A stretch of DNA of 64,000 nucleotides, taken from positions 82,373 to 146,372 of the forward strand of contig CALXPL010000003.1 in assembly GCA_944390275.1 (NCBI GenBank). Reading direction: 5' to 3'. The position numbers and the translations under genes were made by a program. Origin of the DNA: an uncultured Alphaproteobacteria bacterium (GTDB taxonomy: Bacteria; Pseudomonadota; Alphaproteobacteria; RF32; CAG-239). This document shows, in pieces, positions 27,778 to 36,264 of the stretch. Under the pieces are notes generated by a model. It saw nothing but the letters and a program-made list of their open reading frames with translations. It ran no database searches and was not told the DNA's origin. How positions within the stretch are numbered: the stretch's first letter is position 1; every line of letters starts with the position of its first letter.

Positions 27778-27789
27778 TCCTTTTTCCTT

Positions 27790-28452
27790 TTATAAAAATA
27801 ATGAAACGATAAATTTTGTTGTATTTATCAGATACCAGCCCAACGGATTAAAATTTATTTGAAATAAGGCTAAAAATGAAGGAAGAATAAATGCTAAAAA
27901 CAAAATGGCTATGAAACCTTCTTTTTCGGAGTTGATGTATTTGGCAGCCCAGGGTTTGTTTATGCCTCCGAAAAATATTTTTGAGCCGTCTAACGGGGGT
28001 ATCGGTAAGATGTTAAATGCCGCAATGATGATGTTGATGATTACCATATTCAGTAAAAAAGCTCCGACATAGGCTTGAATGGTAATATTTCCTACAAATT
28101 GTATCAGATAAAGAAGCAATATGCTGATTAATGCCAGATAAAGATTAGCGATTATTCCGGCTATGGAAATTAAAAATATATCTTTTTCCGGTGTTTTTAA
28201 TTTGGTGTAATTTATCGGAACCGGTTTTGCCCAACCTATGACAAATCCCGTGCGTGTTATTAAAAATAACAAAGGGATTATTATTGAACCTAAAGGGTCA
28301 ATGTGACGAAGCGGATTTAATGATAAACGTTTTTGACGTTTGGCGGTGTCATCTCCTCTTTTGTAAGCTACCCAGCCATGAGCCATTTCATGAGCTATTA
28401 CCGCTATTAATAACGGAACAAAATTTATGATAACACCGGCCACTATTTTCAT
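27790..28452 (-). CDS. Site-2 protease family protein (M50, YwhC-like)
   Basis: Small integral-membrane zinc peptidase of 220 residues with no PDZ domain. The active-site motif HEMAHGW is in IAVIAHEMAHGWVAYKRGD (about 18-37) and the third ligand in ILPIPPLDGSKI (about 147-158). About five hydrophobic segments. Natural substrates of this subfamily are largely unknown. Packed between the SPOR protein (1 bp) and nagZ (12 bp), so likely co-transcribed. Confidence 0.9.
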   Translation of the reverse strand: MKIVAGVIINFVPLLIAVIAHEMAHGWVAYKRGDDTAKRQKRLSLNPLRHIDPLGSIIIPLLFLITRTGFVIGWAKPVPINYTKLKTPEKDIFLISIAGIIANLYLALISILLLYLIQFVGNITIQAYVGAFLLNMVIINIIIAAFNILPIPPLDGSKIFFGGINKPWAAKYINSEKEGFIAILFLAFILPSFLALFQINFNPLGWYLINTTKFIVSLFL

Positions 28453-28453
28453 G

Positions 28454-29356
28454 TTATTTTTTCTTTACTATGCAGCTTCCGCCTTGTTTCTTTACTTTGT
28501 TACACAAATCGTCGGCTCCGCTCCGATCGGCAAAGGCTCCGGCTTTTAAGCGATAATAAGTACCCTTGGCTCCTAAGTCAGCCGTTTCGATTTCATATGG
28601 TTGTCCTTGTAATGCCGGATGTTTTTTGACCATGTTGTTCCAAGCACTCTCAACAGCTTTTTTATTGGGTGACGACATTAATTGTATTTGCCAACTGCCG
28701 CTTACTGCACTTGTCTTTTTAATGCTGACTTCTTCTTTTTTTGCAGGAGCTGTTTCTTTTTTGGGTTCTTCAACTTTTTTGACTTCCTGATTTTGTTTTT
28801 CCGATGCTTCTTTTATGGTCGGCAATTTTTCTTCGGCAACCTCATTAACAACAGCCGATACCGAATTGGCTTGCGCGACGTTTGTTTCTTGTGCCACGTT
28901 GACTTGCGAGGTGCCGATAACGGTTTCTTCCATCGTTGATGGCGTCGGTTGAATTTCTTCGGCTTTTATTATCGGTAATTTCGGCTGTTCCGGAGGAGGA
29001 AGGATACTTTCAATCGTATTGTTATCCTGATTGTCAATAATGTTATAAACGGTTTTGTCCTGATTTAATATTTCCATTCCCCCCGGATCACTCGGTAATA
29101 CTTTTACGGCTGTTTGCGGGCGTCTGATAACCGGAATTTCTCCTACATTTTCCGTAGCATAACGCGGTGATAGCGCAAACCATCCGACAATGCCGGCTAA
29201 GGCCATTCCTGATACGGCTCCGATAAAAATGCTCTTTGAACGTTTTAAATCATTTTTTTTGTCTTCCATATTCAGAATGGATTGTTCCGCTATCTTTTGA
29301 CGGCGTTCACTTAAAAAATTATCATTGATATTATCATCAGGAAATTCTTGAAACAT
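28454..29356 (-). CDS. SPOR-domain membrane protein
   Basis: 300 residues: cytoplasmic N-terminus, one membrane helix (about 45-65), a long Pro/Glu/Lys/Val-rich periplasmic linker (65-220), and a C-terminal SPOR domain (SGSWQIQLMSSPNKKAVESA through GADDLCNKVKKQGGSCIVKK). SPOR domains bind denuded peptidoglycan at the septum; this architecture resembles FtsN/DedD-like division proteins. Next to nagZ and the M50 protease, consistent with an envelope role. Exact name not assignable. Confidence 0.88.
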   Translation of the reverse strand: MFQEFPDDNINDNFLSERRQKIAEQSILNMEDKKNDLKRSKSIFIGAVSGMALAGIVGWFALSPRYATENVGEIPVIRRPQTAVKVLPSDPGGMEILNQDKTVYNIIDNQDNNTIESILPPPEQPKLPIIKAEEIQPTPSTMEETVIGTSQVNVAQETNVAQANSVSAVVNEVAEEKLPTIKEASEKQNQEVKKVEEPKKETAPAKKEEVSIKKTSAVSGSWQIQLMSSPNKKAVESAWNNMVKKHPALQGQPYEIETADLGAKGTYYRLKAGAFADRSGADDLCNKVKKQGGSCIVKKK

Positions 29357-29432
29357 TATTGCTTACCTCATGTTTTTTTGTACTTTGTGTTACTATATCT
29401 TTTAAAACTTTATAATCATTTAACAAATGTTT

Positions 29433-30593
29433 TTAAAATCGTCTATGGGGATCAAAAAGTTTACTGTGTTCTTCAATGGCCATCATATCCGTCATGTTGG
29501 CAATATAGTCGCATATAATTTCTGCTATTTGAGAATCGTTAGCATTCGTTGCTAACAGCCGACGTTGTTCCATAGGTAAAAGTTTGGGATTACTCATAAA
29601 CAGCGAAAACAGCTCCTCAACCAATCTTTGTGATTTCATGTCCATACGGACTATCGGAGTTGCCGTATAAAAATATTTTTTTAGAAAACTGCGTAATTCT
29701 CTTATTTCTTTTTTTAATTTGTTGGAAAAATCAACTATAAAACATTTTTGTCGGCGGGCATCTTCGGGTTTTTCAATGCGATATTTTCTGATGTTTTGTG
29801 CCGTGTTTTCCATGACGTCATAAACCATGCGTGCTATCATATTACGGGTTATACCATAAATGATTAAGTTATCATTGTCTTTGGCGTCAGGGTATTTTTG
29901 CAAAAAGTCTTTTACAATCTCGTGGATAAACGGAAGTTCGCATAATTCTTTTATGTTGAAAAATCCGGCTCGGAAGCCATCATCAATATCATGATTGTTG
30001 TAGGCAATATCATCGGCTATGGCTCCGACTTGTCCTTCTAATGACGGAAAATTTTTTAAATCTAAGTCAAATTTTTTATTGAATTCTTTTAAATAATTAT
30101 TGCTTATCTTTTTTATCGGTCCGTTGTGTTTTACCGTGGCTTCGATGGTTTCCCACGTCAAATTCAGACCCGAAAATTCCGGATAATGGACTTCTAGTTT
30201 CGTCATTATTTTTAAGGAATTTATGTTATGGTCAAAACCTCCGAATTTTGCCATGGAATTTTGTAAGGCTCTTTCTCCGGCATGACCAAAAGGAGAATGA
30301 CCTAAGTCGTGTGCCAGTGCAATCGCTTCTCCGAGTTCTTCATTTAATCCTAAACTTTTGCACAGCGTCCGTGTGATTTGCGATACTTCAATGCTGTGGG
30401 TTAGGCGGGTGCGATAGTTTTTTCCTTCATGGTAGGCAAATACTTGCGTCTTGCCATCCAGTCTGCGAAAGGCGGAAGAATGGATTAATCTGTCACGGTC
30501 TCTTTGAAACGGTGAACGATTGATATTGGCAAAGTCGGGATATTCTCTTCCACGACTGTTCTCCGCTTTGGTGGCATAAACTGCTAATTCCAT
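29433..30593 (-). CDS. dgt: dNTP triphosphohydrolase, Dgt-like (HD domain)
   Basis: Hydrolyses dGTP or other dNTPs to the nucleoside and triphosphate. 386 residues with RDRLIHSSAFRRLDGKTQVF, TRLTHSIEVSQI, the HD motif in ALAHDLGHSPFGHAGE, and GAIADDIAYNNHDIDDG. This is the shorter alphaproteobacterial type-2 form rather than the 500-residue E. coli Dgt. Stands at the head of the minus-strand block, divergent from xth. Confidence 0.92.
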   Translation of the reverse strand: MELAVYATKAENSRGREYPDFANINRSPFQRDRDRLIHSSAFRRLDGKTQVFAYHEGKNYRTRLTHSIEVSQITRTLCKSLGLNEELGEAIALAHDLGHSPFGHAGERALQNSMAKFGGFDHNINSLKIMTKLEVHYPEFSGLNLTWETIEATVKHNGPIKKISNNYLKEFNKKFDLDLKNFPSLEGQVGAIADDIAYNNHDIDDGFRAGFFNIKELCELPFIHEIVKDFLQKYPDAKDNDNLIIYGITRNMIARMVYDVMENTAQNIRKYRIEKPEDARRQKCFIVDFSNKLKKEIRELRSFLKKYFYTATPIVRMDMKSQRLVEELFSLFMSNPKLLPMEQRRLLATNANDSQIAEIICDYIANMTDMMAIEEHSKLFDPHRRF

Positions 30594-30659
30594 GATTTTT
30601 CCTCTTTTACTTATCTTTTTTTCTTTATATACTGGGATAAATTTAATAAAGGTTAACAG

Positions 30660-31451
30660 ATGAAAATAGCTACGTTTAATGTCAATTCTATTAATGCGCG
30701 GTTGCCCAATCTCTTAAATTGGCTTCAGCGTTGTCAGCCTGATGTCGTTTTGTTGCAGGAAATTAAAACCGAGTTTAATTCCTTTCCTTTTTTTGATTTG
30801 CAACTTGCCGGATATGAGGCTAAAATTTTAGGGCAGAAAAGTTATAACGGTGTGGCCGTTCTTTCTCGCGGAAAAATTAATCTTGTGCGTGAAGGATTGC
30901 CTGATTTTGAAGACGATAATGCCCGTTATCTTGAAGCTGAAATCGTTCTCAATCAAGATAAAATTCGTGTGGCGTCCGTTTATTTGCCAAACGGAAATCC
31001 ACCGTATAATAATCCTGATGATGAAACAAAATTTCAATATAAACTTCAATGGATGGATGCTTTTTATCGTCATGCAAAAAGCTTATGCGAAAACGGTGAA
31101 AAAGTTGTTTTTGGTGGCGATTTTAATGTCATTCTTACCGATAAAGACGTTTATAATCCGAAATTGTTTGAGAATAATGCTTTGTTTCGAATCGAAGTGC
31201 GTCAAAAGTTAAAAGCCGTGGAATATCTCGGCTATTATGATGCTTTTCGTGTTCTGCATCCTCATGAAAATGGTTATACTTATTGGGATTATTCCGGAAA
31301 TGCCGTTGCTCTGGATAATGGTATGCGAATCGATTATTTTTGGTTGTCTCCGAAAGCAACCGATGCTCTTCGAGCTTGTTATGTTGATAAATCGCCGCGG
31401 TTTGAAGATAAACCTTCCGACCATACCCCTTTGATTTTGGAGTTGACATAA
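30660..31451 (+). CDS. xth: Exodeoxyribonuclease III
   Basis: AP endonuclease/3'-5' exonuclease in base-excision repair. 263 residues: KIATFNVNSINARLPNLLNW, QEIKTE with the metal-binding Glu, GGDFNVILTDKDVYNP, and the closing SDHTPLILEL. AAAGG site before the ATG. First gene of the xth-rnr-S41 unit; rnr follows after 2 bp. Confidence 0.95.
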   Translation: MKIATFNVNSINARLPNLLNWLQRCQPDVVLLQEIKTEFNSFPFFDLQLAGYEAKILGQKSYNGVAVLSRGKINLVREGLPDFEDDNARYLEAEIVLNQDKIRVASVYLPNGNPPYNNPDDETKFQYKLQWMDAFYRHAKSLCENGEKVVFGGDFNVILTDKDVYNPKLFENNALFRIEVRQKLKAVEYLGYYDAFRVLHPHENGYTYWDYSGNAVALDNGMRIDYFWLSPKATDALRACYVDKSPRFEDKPSDHTPLILELT

Positions 31452-31453
31452 AC

Positions 31454-33550
31454 ATGGTTTCCGTTTCTGACACTCATTTTCCTGAAAATTGTTTGCTCAA
31501 GGTCGTCGCTTTAAGCAAAAATGGCGACTTATGTGTTGAGCCGGCTCAACCTCATGTCCTTCCCAAAAAAATAAAAATATTTGTCGCCGAGAATCGTAAA
31601 ATTAAACCCTCTTTAGATGTCGGTGATGTCTTTTTGGCAAAACTTTCTTATCGCCGCGATACCTTGTGGGCAAAGCCTTTGATGCGTGTCGAATCTGACG
31701 AAAATCACCGCGATAAAGTTTATGGTATGATTGTGTTTAATTATGGCAAATGTTATCTGAAACTTCCTGAACGAAAAAATTATATGGAATATCTGATTGA
31801 CGATGTTCGCGGTCTTAAAGACGGGGATTTTGTCAGTGCCGTGTTGGCGGGAAATCGTCGTTTTAAACAAGTTAAAATCGTTAAAAATTTTGGCCCTTTT
31901 ACTTTGAATAAAGCCGTATCTTATTCTTTGTTTGAACAAGCCGGTGTGCCGAGTTATTTTGATGATGAAATTGAAAAAGAAGCGGAACTCCTCTCGGATT
32001 TTGAAAAAAACGGACGTGAGGATTTAACCGCTCTGCCGCTTGTTACTATTGACGGTGATGATTCAAAAGATTTTGATGATGCCGTATATGCACAAAAAAC
32101 AGAATCGGGATTTGATTTGATTGTGGCGATTGCCGATGTGGCTTATTTTGTTCGTGAAGGCAGCGGTTTGGATCGTGAGGCTTATAAACGCGGAAATTCC
32201 GTTTATCTTCCCAATGTCGTTTTGCCGATGCTGCCCAAAAGTATCAGCAACGGAATTTGCTCTCTTAATCCTAAAGAAGAGCGTGCCGTTATCGCTTGTT
32301 TTATGAAAATTGATACACAAGGAAATTTGTTGTCTTATGATTTTCGACGTGCTTTTATGAAATCAGCGGCACGTTTGACTTATGCTGAAGTGCAGAATGC
32401 TTTTGAAGGGCGTTTTAATGAAACAACGCTTGCGCTTTTTAAACCGGTTCTTCAACCCCTTTATGAAGCTTATTTTGCTTTGGATAAAGCAAGACAGAGG
32501 CGAGGGGCTCTTAATTTGGAAAGTGATGAGGTGAAACTCAAAGTGACCAAAGACGGAACTGTTGAAACTGTCAAAAAAGCAGAAATTTATACCAGCAACA
32601 AAGTGATTGAAGAATTTATGATTATGGCAAATGTTGCGGCGGCTTTGGCTCTGAAAAATAAAAAAATTCCGGTTATGTATCGTGTTCATGATAAACCTAA
32701 TCCCGAAAAAATTAAAGAACTTGTACCCCTTTTGCATTCTTTTGATTTGTCGGTACCGGATTATGCCTCGTTGAAGCCTCAAGATTTTAACCGCCTTTTG
32801 CAAATCGGTGAAGAACAAGGATTAGGATTGACCGTTAATTCTTTGGTTCTACGGTTACAGGCTCAAGCGCAATATTCCCCTCATAATATCGGACATTTCG
32901 GTTTGGCTTTAAAAGATTATGTGCATTTTACATCACCCATTCGTCGTTATGCTGATTTGTTGATTCATCGTGCTTTGATTCAAATTTTTAATATGCCCGG
33001 CGGTGGTGGTTTAATGCCTTCTGATACTCTCTCGGTGTTTGAAGAAACAGCAGAACATCTTTGTATGACAGAACGACGCGCCGTTTCTCTTGAACGAGAT
33101 ATGACGGCAAAGTTTTTGGCGGCTTATTTGAAACCTCTGGTCGGTGTTGATTTTGACGTTCGGCTTTCGGGAATTACAAAATCCGGTTTATTTGTCTTGA
33201 TTGAAAATATGGGGGCAGAGGGCTTTATTCCCATGGGTTCGCTGCCGGCCGATACCTATATTCTTTATGAGAATCTTTGGACTCTTAAAGGAAAAATATC
33301 ACAGCGCGAATTTAAATTCGGTGATGTGATTAAAGCAAGACTCCTTGAGGCGACACCTCTTAACGGTGGATTAATTTTTAAATATGTTGATGATACCAAC
33401 GGTGTCAATTATTATACTCATGCGACTTGTTGTTTGAGTTCGGAACTCAAAGCCGAAAAACATAAAAAAACACCTTCTCTTACAAAGAAACGTGTCGGGA
33501 AATCAGGTCTGAAACATAACTCTGTTAAAAAAAGGAAAAAACGTGCCTAA
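31454..33550 (+). CDS. rnr: Ribonuclease R
   Basis: 3'-5' exoribonuclease that degrades structured RNA. 698 residues, with cold-shock-like OB folds at the start, the RNB catalytic domain (TIDGDDSKDFDDAVYA, with conserved Asp residues near 203-213; RRYADLLIHRALIQ), an S1 domain (VDFDVRLSGITKSGLFVLIE) and a Lys/Arg-rich tail (KKRVGKSGLKHNSVKKRKKR). RNase II is the alternative, but the basic tail and N-terminal module favour RNase R. Overlaps the S41 gene by 8 bp. Confidence 0.94.
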   Translation: MVSVSDTHFPENCLLKVVALSKNGDLCVEPAQPHVLPKKIKIFVAENRKIKPSLDVGDVFLAKLSYRRDTLWAKPLMRVESDENHRDKVYGMIVFNYGKCYLKLPERKNYMEYLIDDVRGLKDGDFVSAVLAGNRRFKQVKIVKNFGPFTLNKAVSYSLFEQAGVPSYFDDEIEKEAELLSDFEKNGREDLTALPLVTIDGDDSKDFDDAVYAQKTESGFDLIVAIADVAYFVREGSGLDREAYKRGNSVYLPNVVLPMLPKSISNGICSLNPKEERAVIACFMKIDTQGNLLSYDFRRAFMKSAARLTYAEVQNAFEGRFNETTLALFKPVLQPLYEAYFALDKARQRRGALNLESDEVKLKVTKDGTVETVKKAEIYTSNKVIEEFMIMANVAAALALKNKKIPVMYRVHDKPNPEKIKELVPLLHSFDLSVPDYASLKPQDFNRLLQIGEEQGLGLTVNSLVLRLQAQAQYSPHNIGHFGLALKDYVHFTSPIRRYADLLIHRALIQIFNMPGGGGLMPSDTLSVFEETAEHLCMTERRAVSLERDMTAKFLAAYLKPLVGVDFDVRLSGITKSGLFVLIENMGAEGFIPMGSLPADTYILYENLWTLKGKISQREFKFGDVIKARLLEATPLNGGLIFKYVDDTNGVNYYTHATCCLSSELKAEKHKKTPSLTKKRVGKSGLKHNSVKKRKKRA

Positions 33551-34664
33551 GTGTAAACTCTTGATATCTGCTTTGTTCTTTTCTTGTGCGGCTTTTTCAG
33601 CTCAGGCCGGAAATGTCGAATTGTTGTCGGCAGCTTATCAGGCCGTTAACGACGAATCTTTGGCTAACGTTTCTGCCGGTCAGTTTGCTAAATGGAGTTT
33701 GACCGGATTAAGCGACTTGGATAAATCTCTTTTGATTGTCGATGATGATAAACGAATTACGGTCTATCGCAAATCCCAACTCTATAAAAGTTTTACCGTC
33801 CCCCAAGATGAACATGATGCTTTGGCTTGGGCTAAGTTTTCTGAGAGAATTATTAAAGATTTACGAAAGTATTCTCCGCGCGTGAAACAAAAAGATATTG
33901 AAGCCGCCGATAGAATGCTGATGGCCGGTGTGAAAAAATTAGATAAATATTCTCGTTATTATTCCAATTTATTACAAGAAGAAACTCATCCTTATTCTTT
34001 TTCTCGCGATTATGCCGAAAGACGTTTGGAGGGGGGAATTCTCTATATTAAAATCGGTGCGTTTACAAAATATACGAAAGCAAATGTGAAACAGTCTTTG
34101 GAAACAAATCCCGATATTAAAGCCTTGATTATTGACTTGCGTATGAGCCCCGGTGGTATGCTTAGCGAGGCTATTGCCGTTACGGAGTTGTTTCTTGATG
34201 ACGGCATTGTTGTGTCAACCAAAGGACGTAAAGAGGATTCTGCTGTTTTTTATCGAGTTCGCGGAGAAAATGTTCTTAATGGCGTGCCGATTGTGATTTT
34301 GGTTGACGGAGGCACAGCTTCTGCTGCAGAAGTCTTTGCGGCGGCTCTTAAAGAACAGGGATTGGCTATGGTCATCGGAACACAAACTCAAGGAAAAGGT
34401 ACCGTACAAAATTTTGTAGAACTTCCTGATGACAATAAAATGTTAATTACGAATGCCTTTTCTTATACCCCTTCGGGAGAAGCGATTGACGGTGTTGGTA
34501 TTAAACCCGATGTTTGTCTTTATCGTGCAAAGGCTAATCAAAATATTCAGCAACGTTTGTTGCAAGAGGAACCTGCGGAGTGTCCGCGCGAAGATCGTGA
34601 AGATGCCAAAATTGATATCGATTTTGCTCTGGCTTTGCTCACGGATGTGCAAAATCCTTCCTAA
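33543..34664 (+). CDS. S41-family C-terminal processing peptidase lacking a PDZ domain
   Basis: 373 residues from a GTG start inside the end of rnr, with a signal peptide (LLISALFFSCAAFSAQAG). The Ser/Lys dyad is seen in GGTASAAEVFAAALKEQG (Ser260) and TQTQGKGTVQ (Lys285). In usual CtpA proteins a PDZ domain separates the DKYSRYYS-like motif (133-141) from the next strand; here only about 20 residues lie between it and GGILYIKIGAF (164-174), so PDZ is missing. Exported, probably acting on envelope proteins. Confidence 0.88.
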   Translation: MPKCKLLISALFFSCAAFSAQAGNVELLSAAYQAVNDESLANVSAGQFAKWSLTGLSDLDKSLLIVDDDKRITVYRKSQLYKSFTVPQDEHDALAWAKFSERIIKDLRKYSPRVKQKDIEAADRMLMAGVKKLDKYSRYYSNLLQEETHPYSFSRDYAERRLEGGILYIKIGAFTKYTKANVKQSLETNPDIKALIIDLRMSPGGMLSEAIAVTELFLDDGIVVSTKGRKEDSAVFYRVRGENVLNGVPIVILVDGGTASAAEVFAAALKEQGLAMVIGTQTQGKGTVQNFVELPDDNKMLITNAFSYTPSGEAIDGVGIKPDVCLYRAKANQNIQQRLLQEEPAECPREDREDAKIDIDFALALLTDVQNPS

Positions 34665-34719
34665 ATCAGTTCTTTTCTTTGTTTTTTTGTTCCTTTTCGA
34701 AAAAATTCTGAAAACCCTA

Positions 34720-34747
34720 TTGACAAAGACACAGAAATGTGTATAGT
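34720..34747 (+). promoter_or_regulatory. rpmG promoter
   Basis: TTGACA (34720-34725), 16-bp spacer, TATAGT (34742-34747); 46 bp before the rpmG ATG. Confidence 0.8.
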
Positions 34748-34793
34748 ACGCCTAAATGTTAATTTGTAATCTTGAAAAGAAGAGAATAAAAAA

Positions 34794-34961
34794 ATGGCAA
34801 AAGCAGTAAAAGTTAAAATTAAATTGGAAAGTACAGCTGGTACAGGCACTTTTTATCTTGCTGAAAAAAATCCAAGAACTCATCCCGAAAAATTGACTTT
34901 GAAAAAATATGATAAAAAGTCTAAAAAACATGAAGAGTTCGTTGAGAAAAAGCTTAAGTAA
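34794..34961 (+). CDS. rpmG: 50S ribosomal protein L33
   Basis: 55 residues beginning MAKAVKVKIKLESTAGTGTF and ending KKHEEFVEKKLK. The pattern KNPRTHPEKLTLKKYD matches L33 of proteobacteria. The zinc-binding Cys pairs of some L33 forms are absent, so this is the C-minus type. Single-gene unit with its own promoter and terminator. Confidence 0.95.
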   Translation: MAKAVKVKIKLESTAGTGTFYLAEKNPRTHPEKLTLKKYDKKSKKHEEFVEKKLK

Positions 34962-34996
34962 TATTGAAAAGCTTTTTGCAGCAATTAAAGTTTTCT

Positions 34997-35024
34997 ACCG
35001 GTTGAGCCTTTCAGCCGGTTTTTT
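34997..35024 (+). terminator. Terminator after rpmG
   Basis: Stem ACCGGTTGA / TCAGCCGGT (one wobble) and T run. Confidence 0.75.
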
Positions 35025-35120
35025 ATTATTGTTTTTCATAAGTTAAACCAGAGCCGGTTAGGCGTTTTTTTTGAAACAAAAGAAAAGCAAAAATGAAATT
35101 AGCATTTTTATAATATGAAA

Positions 35121-35156
35121 GCAGGGTGTTACTTTTGATTAACTACCTGCTTTTTT
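35121..35156 (+). terminator. Terminator-like hairpin without an obvious gene
   Basis: Stem GCAGGGTGTT / AACTACCTGC (8 of 10 pairs) and T run, right before the first tandem promoter. The 100 bp between it and the rpmG terminator hold no convincing ORF. Confidence 0.5.
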
Positions 35157-35157
35157 G

Positions 35158-35210
35158 TTGACAAAAATAAAATATTTTGTATATTTGTAGCAATTAACTT
35201 TATTATTAAT
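35158..35210 (+). promoter_or_regulatory. Promoter and leader, tandem lipoprotein copy 1
   Basis: TTGACA (35158-35163), 16-bp spacer, TATATT (35180-35185), TTATTATTAAT (35200-35210). The ATG lies 16 nt further with no Shine-Dalgarno. Confidence 0.85.
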
Positions 35211-35226
35211 TCTAAATTAAATAATT

Positions 35227-36147
35227 ATGAAGAAGGTATTATTTTTCTTAATTGCGCTACTCAGCTTGAGTTCGTGCCAAAAATTTAACGATGATTTTCA
35301 ATTAATTCAAAATGGAAAAATTGAAAAAATTGAGAACAATAATCTTTCCGTTAATGGCGAAAATTATCGTATTGACGGCGATGTGAAAGATTATCTTTTG
35401 GAAAATGACTTAAATGTCGGTGATCAAGTTGTCGTTTATTCTGATGGAGAAGATTTTCTTCTTTCAAAAGTGGATTTACGAGATGCATTTATGTTGATTA
35501 AAGAGCTTTCTTTTTTCGGTGTTGAAGAACCTATGGATATTGTTTTGATAATTTTGGTCATAATTTTTCTGTGCTTTATCGCCGTATTACTTTTTGCCCT
35601 TTTATTATTACTGATTTTGTGGCTTTGTAATATTGAAGATATTGATCCTATCTTGCTTTCGGCTCGTTGTGTAACGATTGTGTGTTTTGTATTGGCACTA
35701 CTGTTTAATTTTGGTCCGAAACTACACTATGACAATAGGGTACAAGTGGAAAGCATATCTGAAAAGATGATTACTCTTCGTGGACAGAATTATCCAAAAG
35801 ATAAAATAAAATCTGTTGGGTTAAAGCTAGGAACGAATTATTTTATGTATTCTTGTGCTGATGAATATTTTTTAGTTCACATAAATTCTTTAAATGATCA
35901 GCAACCTGAATCGTTGGTGCAAGCTGTCAATAAATATGTGAATCGTAATGCTTGGGTAGCTGTTTGCTTCTTTATGATAGTCCTTGTGTTCTTGTTTGCT
36001 TCAAATATTCATTCATTAGGTTTGAAGTTAAAAGATATTTATGATGAAAGAATAATACAATATCGCACAAGGCGTTATTATAAAAGGCGTCGTCTGGAAG
36101 AAGAAGTTGATGCTTCCGGTGGGCATGGCTCTTTTGTTAAAGAATAA
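35227..36147 (+). CDS. Membrane lipoprotein, GGHGSF-tag family, copy 1
   Basis: 306 residues. Lipoprotein signal with Cys17 (MKKVLFFLIALLSLSSC); first small domain 28-83 (GKIEKIENNN...NVGDQVVVYSDG); membrane segments 104-134 and 145-163; second, related domain 168-220 (RVQVESISEKMITLRGQNYP); QPESLVQAVNK; membrane segment 241-260; basic tail RTRRYYKRRR; tag SGGHGSFVKE at the end. By the positive-inside rule both domains are periplasmic and the tag cytoplasmic (inference). No family name known to me. Own promoter and terminator, so monocistronic. Confidence 0.85.
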   Translation: MKKVLFFLIALLSLSSCQKFNDDFQLIQNGKIEKIENNNLSVNGENYRIDGDVKDYLLENDLNVGDQVVVYSDGEDFLLSKVDLRDAFMLIKELSFFGVEEPMDIVLIILVIIFLCFIAVLLFALLLLLILWLCNIEDIDPILLSARCVTIVCFVLALLFNFGPKLHYDNRVQVESISEKMITLRGQNYPKDKIKSVGLKLGTNYFMYSCADEYFLVHINSLNDQQPESLVQAVNKYVNRNAWVAVCFFMIVLVFLFASNIHSLGLKLKDIYDERIIQYRTRRYYKRRRLEEEVDASGGHGSFVKE

Positions 36148-36154
36148 ATCTTTT

Positions 36155-36184
36155 AGGCTTGGATGTTTTTCCAAGTCTTTTTTT
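36155..36184 (+). terminator. Terminator, tandem copy 1
   Basis: Stem AGGCTTGGA / TCCAAGTCT (one wobble) and T run. Confidence 0.85.
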
Positions 36185-36195
36185 GTAATTTTATC

Positions 36196-36248
36196 TTGAC
36201 AAAAAAACTCTGTTTTGTATATTCAAAGCAATTAACTTTATTATTAAT
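36196..36248 (+). promoter_or_regulatory. Promoter and leader, tandem copy 2
   Basis: TTGACA (36196-36201), 16 bp, TATATT (36218-36223), TTATTATTAAT (36238-36248). Confidence 0.85.
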
Positions 36249-36264
36249 TCTAAATTAAATAATT

